DNA from: Syntrophorhabdus sp. | Lineage (GTDB): Bacteria > Desulfobacterota > BSN033 > UBA1163 | Assembly (NCBI GenBank): GCA_020724025.1 | Contig: DYHU01000041.1 | Span: 10,698-19,610 of the forward strand | Length of the DNA stretch: 8,913 nt | Reading direction: 5' to 3' | Shown here: positions 6,778 through 8,913 of the stretch, piece after piece | Position numbering within the stretch: the stretch's first letter is position 1 | Layout of the letters: each line of letters begins with the position of its first letter | Translations under genes and position numbers: made by a program | Notes under the pieces: model-generated | What the model was told of the DNA's origin: nothing | The model's input: only the letters and a program-made list of their open reading frames with translations | Database searches by the model: none

Positions 6778-6851
6778 GTCATTCCTGCGAAAGCAGTCCC
6801 GCCAAAGGCGGGACAGGAAAACACTGGATTCCGGGTCAAGCCCGGAATGAC
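6778..6851. repeat. Dispersed repeat with GTCATTCC terminal inverted repeats
   Basis: GTCATTCC (6778-6785) and GGAATGAC (6844-6851) bound a 74-bp unit. Inside are CCTGC-GAAA-GCAG, an interrupting small palindrome (6797-6813), and ATTCCGGG-5 nt-CCCGGAAT (6828-6848). It is of the same family as 4228-4337 and lies between the two radical SAM genes. Confidence 0.75.
6797..6813. repeat. Mini-palindrome insertion, copy 2 (CAG flanks)
   Basis: TCCCGCC-AAA-GGCGGGA (17 bp) is flanked by CAG at 6794-6796 and 6814-6816, 20 bp apart. Removing 20 bp leaves ATTCCTGCGAAAGCAGGAA, which matches the uninterrupted hairpin ATTCCTGCGGAAGCAGGAAT at 4317-4336. Confidence 0.7.
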
Positions 6852-6856
6852 AAACT

Positions 6857-6871
6857 ACATAAGACTTATGT
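6857..6871. promoter_or_regulatory. Perfect 15-bp palindrome, possible operator
   Basis: ACATAAG-A-CTTATGT lies in the spacer upstream of the minus-strand radical SAM gene (start 6715), but about 140 bp away. The symmetry is clear; any regulatory role is a guess. Confidence 0.25.
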
Positions 6872-6904
6872 CGTCATGTATAAAATGATCTAAAGTGACT
6901 GAAG

Positions 6905-7669
6905 TTAAAAGATCATCGTTACTGGAATTCCTTTTTTCTCAAAACGTTCCTTTAAATCGATTCCAATGACATTAAAATAATCCTCTTTTAAATAAGCGTC
7001 CAGTCCATTTTTACGGTAGAGCCCCTTCACCTTATTCGGGTAATTCATCTTATCAATGAGGACCCCATCAATCACTCCTTCCAGCATTTGAACCAATGCT
7101 TTTGAATCCATAGGAAGCATTGGACCAACAAAGGCATAGGTTCTCACTTTTTCTAGATGAAGAGTTCTCAATGCCTTTGCTCTGGACTCAATCGCAGGAG
7201 AATGGGGTTCAAAAATTTTTTTCACATTCTCGTCATGGGTGGTAATGGTCAATCCCACTTCGATCTTTTCAAACCGTTTAAAAAGGTCGATGTCCCGCAG
7301 ACAGAGAGGCGAACGGGTCAGCAGGTTGACCGGAAATTCCTGATCCAGGAGGGCCTCCAGACACCTCCGGGTGATCCGGTACCTTCTCTCAACGGGCTGA
7401 TAGGGATCGGTCACCGTGCTGATAGCCACGACTCCCGGTTTTGCCCTTTTCAACTGCTTCTTCAGCAGAGAGGGGGCGTTCACTTTGACATCAATAAATG
7501 CACCCCATGGTTCTTTGTGGCCGGTGAAGCGTTTCATAAAACTTGCATAGCAGTAGTGACACCCATGCCCGCAACCCACATAGGGATTGAGGCAGTAGTC
7601 AAAACCGGCGATCGCCGTTCTGGTGAGAACGGTCTTTGCAAAGATCTCTCTCACTTTCATCGATATCAT
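6905..7669 (-). CDS. SplB-like radical SAM protein (COG1533)
   Basis: This 254-residue protein belongs to the radical SAM group related to spore photoproduct lyase (COG1533, the Rv2578c-like family). The motif NPYVGCGHGCHYCYA at 28-42 carries the canonical CX3CX2C cluster, Cys33, Cys37 and Cys40. STVTDPYQPVERRYRITRRC (84-103) is a second family hallmark, and LLTRSPLCLRDIDL (115-128) and GLTITTHDENVKKIFEPHSP (138-157) follow as in relatives. Most members are not true photoproduct lyases and their substrates are unknown. It is on the short side for the family but ends naturally. Two starts compete: ATG at 7669 (MISM...) and ATG at 7660; neither has a clear Shine-Dalgarno. TATAAT (7673-7668) overlaps the first ATG. 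The other radical SAM gene lies 189 bp downstream, so a shared transcript is possible but not shown. Confidence 0.9.
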   Translation of the reverse strand: MISMKVREIFAKTVLTRTAIAGFDYCLNPYVGCGHGCHYCYASFMKRFTGHKEPWGAFIDVKVNAPSLLKKQLKRAKPGVVAISTVTDPYQPVERRYRITRRCLEALLDQEFPVNLLTRSPLCLRDIDLFKRFEKIEVGLTITTHDENVKKIFEPHSPAIESRAKALRTLHLEKVRTYAFVGPMLPMDSKALVQMLEGVIDGVLIDKMNYPNKVKGLYRKNGLDAYLKEDYFNVIGIDLKERFEKKGIPVTMIF

Positions 7670-7696
7670 TATAACGGAGTTTCAAATAAATTTACA

Positions 7697-7710
7697 TGAT
7701 AAACTTATCA
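7697..7710. promoter_or_regulatory. TGATAA-AC-TTATCA inverted repeat upstream of the SplB-like gene
   Basis: A perfect 6-bp inverted repeat with a 2-bp centre ends 28 bp before the ATG at 7669. Its position suits an operator, but its spacing (TGAT-N6-ATCA) is not that of an FNR/CRP site, and I cannot name a regulator. Confidence 0.25.
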
Positions 7711-7739
7711 CTCACGAACCATGAAAATAATAAGAACTT

Positions 7740-7864
7740 CCCTCCCCCTTCGATGGGGGAGGGTTAGGGTGGCCGCCGGCTCAGAGAGCCTCTGGCTCGG
7801 AGAGGGGTGACCATGTGACTTATGATTACCCCCCACCTTCATCCTCCCCCTCAAGGGGGGAGGA
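7740..7864. repeat. Two facing C/G-rich hairpin repeats
   Basis: The first is CCCTCCCCC-6 nt-GGGGGAGGG (7740-7763). The second is TCCTCCCCC-5 nt-GGGGGAGGA (7842-7864). Between them GGGTTAGGGTGG (7761-7772) is partly complementary to CCACCTTCATCC (7833-7844), and a smaller hairpin GGCTC-AGA-GAGCC (7778-7790) sits in the middle. This is the same family as 916-964 and 3044-3120. It fills most of the 265-bp spacer between the two minus-strand genes; no gene is visible in it. Confidence 0.7.
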
Positions 7865-7934
7865 GATTCTTGGGAGTTATTTTCCATGTAAATTAAAATG
7901 CCTTGGGATGGCCAAGGGTTATGATGTCCGGGGA

Positions 7935-8693
7935 TTACTGGATGGGCAATTCAGGGGAGGGGAAAAGGAGGCCTTCGATTCCTTTCTGCGGGTAGATTTC
8001 ACCCCGGTGGGAATAGATCTTCCGAAAGAATTCGAAGATGTCAATCTCTCCTCTTTTCGCCTTTTGCCAGAGCCCGTAGAGATGATGGGCGGTGATGAAA
8101 CTGATATTATATTCAACCAAGAGGTCGATCAGTTCCCTGGAGATATGGCTCACCTGACCCCTCTCGGAAAGGGGAAGGCGAACGTGAGTGCTCGCAATAA
8201 TCAGGGTTTTTTCATTCTCCTTCTTCTCTTTCTCAAATTGAATGACCCGGTTAATCTTTGGATGATTTCTGTCGGCCTCTCCTTCACACATCATTACCTG
8301 CATTCCGAAGGACTTCTGGGTATCCGGAATCTTTACAATGCGGTCTACGGAGTGATAATGAATTCCAGGCGATATCTTGAATCCCAGATCTTTGAAGATG
8401 GCGTGGACGGTATCCAGCAAGAGCATTTCGTTTTTAGGCCAGAGGAGCGTCTCAATAGTGAAAAAGTCCTTTTCTTTAATCGTTGTCGAATCCTTTTGAG
8501 AGAACTTATCAAGCTCTGACTTCAAGAAATCCTTCCGTGCCCTCTCTTTTTCAGTGCTACTCCTTTCCGCGCGACCGACAATGAACATCAGAATAAGGCA
8601 GACCAGCGGCACAATAAGTCTCGTCTCCCCCTCATAGGTGATGGCGCTATAGATCGCAAAAATGGCAAGAAAAAGCTGAAACAGAACTAACAT
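7935..8693 (-). CDS. Two-TM protein with REase-like (PD-(D/E)XK fold) domain lacking catalytic residues
   Basis: I do not recognise a named family for this 252-residue protein. Two hydrophobic segments (about 2-19 and 25-40) suggest a membrane hairpin, followed by a charged linker (41-75) that may be coiled coil. The soluble part (85-215) has the order of a restriction-endonuclease-like fold: a helix ending in LGF (103-105), a strand with VDRIVKIP (116-123), GMQVMMCEGE (130-139), a helix, LIIASTHVRLPLSERGQ (164-180), then ISFITAHHLYGLWQKAKRGE (197-216). In active relatives the strands carry D...ExK; here they read Asp117...Gln132-x-Met134, so nuclease activity is unlikely. The fold call is by eye and tentative. 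The start has AGGTAGGA 3 nt upstream. The long opposite-strand frame over this gene is taken as a shadow. Confidence 0.75.
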   Translation of the reverse strand: MLVLFQLFLAIFAIYSAITYEGETRLIVPLVCLILMFIVGRAERSSTEKERARKDFLKSELDKFSQKDSTTIKEKDFFTIETLLWPKNEMLLLDTVHAIFKDLGFKISPGIHYHSVDRIVKIPDTQKSFGMQVMMCEGEADRNHPKINRVIQFEKEKKENEKTLIIASTHVRLPLSERGQVSHISRELIDLLVEYNISFITAHHLYGLWQKAKRGEIDIFEFFRKIYSHRGEIYPQKGIEGLLFPSPELPIQ

Positions 8694-8750
8694 TATTCCT
8701 ACCTTTTAAAAATGAAGTGAAAACAATAGGTTAAAGGCAAAGTGATATAC

Positions 8751-8767
8751 AGCAATTATTATACCAA
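8751..8767 (-). promoter_or_regulatory. Candidate sigma-54 (-24/-12) promoter for the two-TM protein gene
   Basis: The minus strand reads TTGGTATAATAATTGCT (8767-8751). GG and GC are spaced by exactly 10 nt and the -12 element TTGCT fits the consensus; the -24 element TTGGTAT departs from TTGGCAC at two positions. Transcription would begin near 8740, leaving a leader of about 45 nt. The same stretch contains TATAAT, a possible sigma-70 -10 box, but no good -35 is seen. Confidence 0.35.
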
Positions 8768-8913
8768 TACGGCCTAATTTAAATTCAATAATATTATCAA
8801 ATTGTTAGGCTAATAACCCTGATGCTTGGCTTAAAATTTGCCCTAAAAATATTACATGATTTGAACGAAAAATGTCATTTTGGGCCATTTTGGCCTATTT
8901 AGAATTGGAAAAG
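8768..8913. other. AT-rich non-coding edge
   Basis: No ORF with coding character is visible. The only structure I see is a small hairpin, GGCCA-TTT-TGGCC (8883-8895). It may hold upstream activator sites for the candidate sigma-54 promoter or the start of another spacer. Confidence 0.4.

Noticed and set aside
7767..7809. GGGTG direct repeats around the GGCTC hairpin as a target duplication
   Set aside because: GGGTG recurs naturally within this C/G-rich repeat family, so the flanks carry little weight.
7815..8519. Long plus-strand open frame of 234 codons
   Set aside because: It lies antisense to the two-TM gene, begins in hairpin repeats, and shows no recognisable domain; the minus-strand frame has a good Shine-Dalgarno and coherent protein features.

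Overview
The window looks like chromosome from a Desulfobacterota/Deltaproteobacteria-type bacterium (or a near relative such as Nitrospirota or Methylomirabilota). The reasons are the gene order gap-pgk-tpiA-secG-tRNA-Leu, which I recall from deltaproteobacteria such as Geobacter; the FmdB-type zinc ribbon with a Ser/Cys tail; a possible sigma-54 promoter; and spacers full of short dispersed repeats. This assignment is inferred from memory of family and context, not from a search.

Layout. Positions 1-4147 are read on the minus strand. Transcription runs from gap (4147-3143) through pgk (3019-1829), tpiA (1832-1068, overlapping pgk by 4 nt), secG (791-465) and tRNA-Leu(GAG) (366-281) to an intrinsic terminator (266-238). 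Past that lies the first third of a 100-residue-scale N-terminal region of a CysQ/SAL1-like 3'(2'),5'-bisphosphate nucleotidase, of which 34 codons are in the window. The operon couples three consecutive steps of lower glycolysis/gluconeogenesis with a Sec translocon subunit. A divergent pair of plus-strand genes follows: an unrecognised alpha-helical TPR-like protein (4504-5466) and a small FmdB-type zinc ribbon (5489-5710). Three minus-strand genes close the window: a radical SAM protein with a CX4CX2C cluster motif (6715-5792), an SplB-like COG1533 radical SAM protein (7669-6905), and a two-TM protein whose soluble domain resembles a PD-(D/E)XK nuclease fold without the catalytic residues (8693-7935).

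The genes are mostly housekeeping. The unusual material is in the spacers. Two of them hold phased arrays of AT-rich words: a heptad array (117-237, CC-N5 units switching to GG-N5 units at the centre, with a related broken array at 841-1056) and an octad array (5712-5794, five GG-N6 units, 3 nt, five CC-N6 units). Inside these and other repeats sit three copies of a tiny palindrome (core TCCCG...CGGGA, 15-17 bp). Each copy is flanked by a 3-5 bp direct repeat, and in every case palindrome plus one repeat adds up to 20 bp. Removing that 20 bp restores a sequence matching a paralogous 'empty' site elsewhere in the window for two of the three. One copy is nested in a larger hairpin that itself appears inserted in the heptad array with a TTGG duplication. 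These look like very small palindromic insertions and are the most interesting signal here. I see no CRISPR array, transposase, phage gene or defence island.
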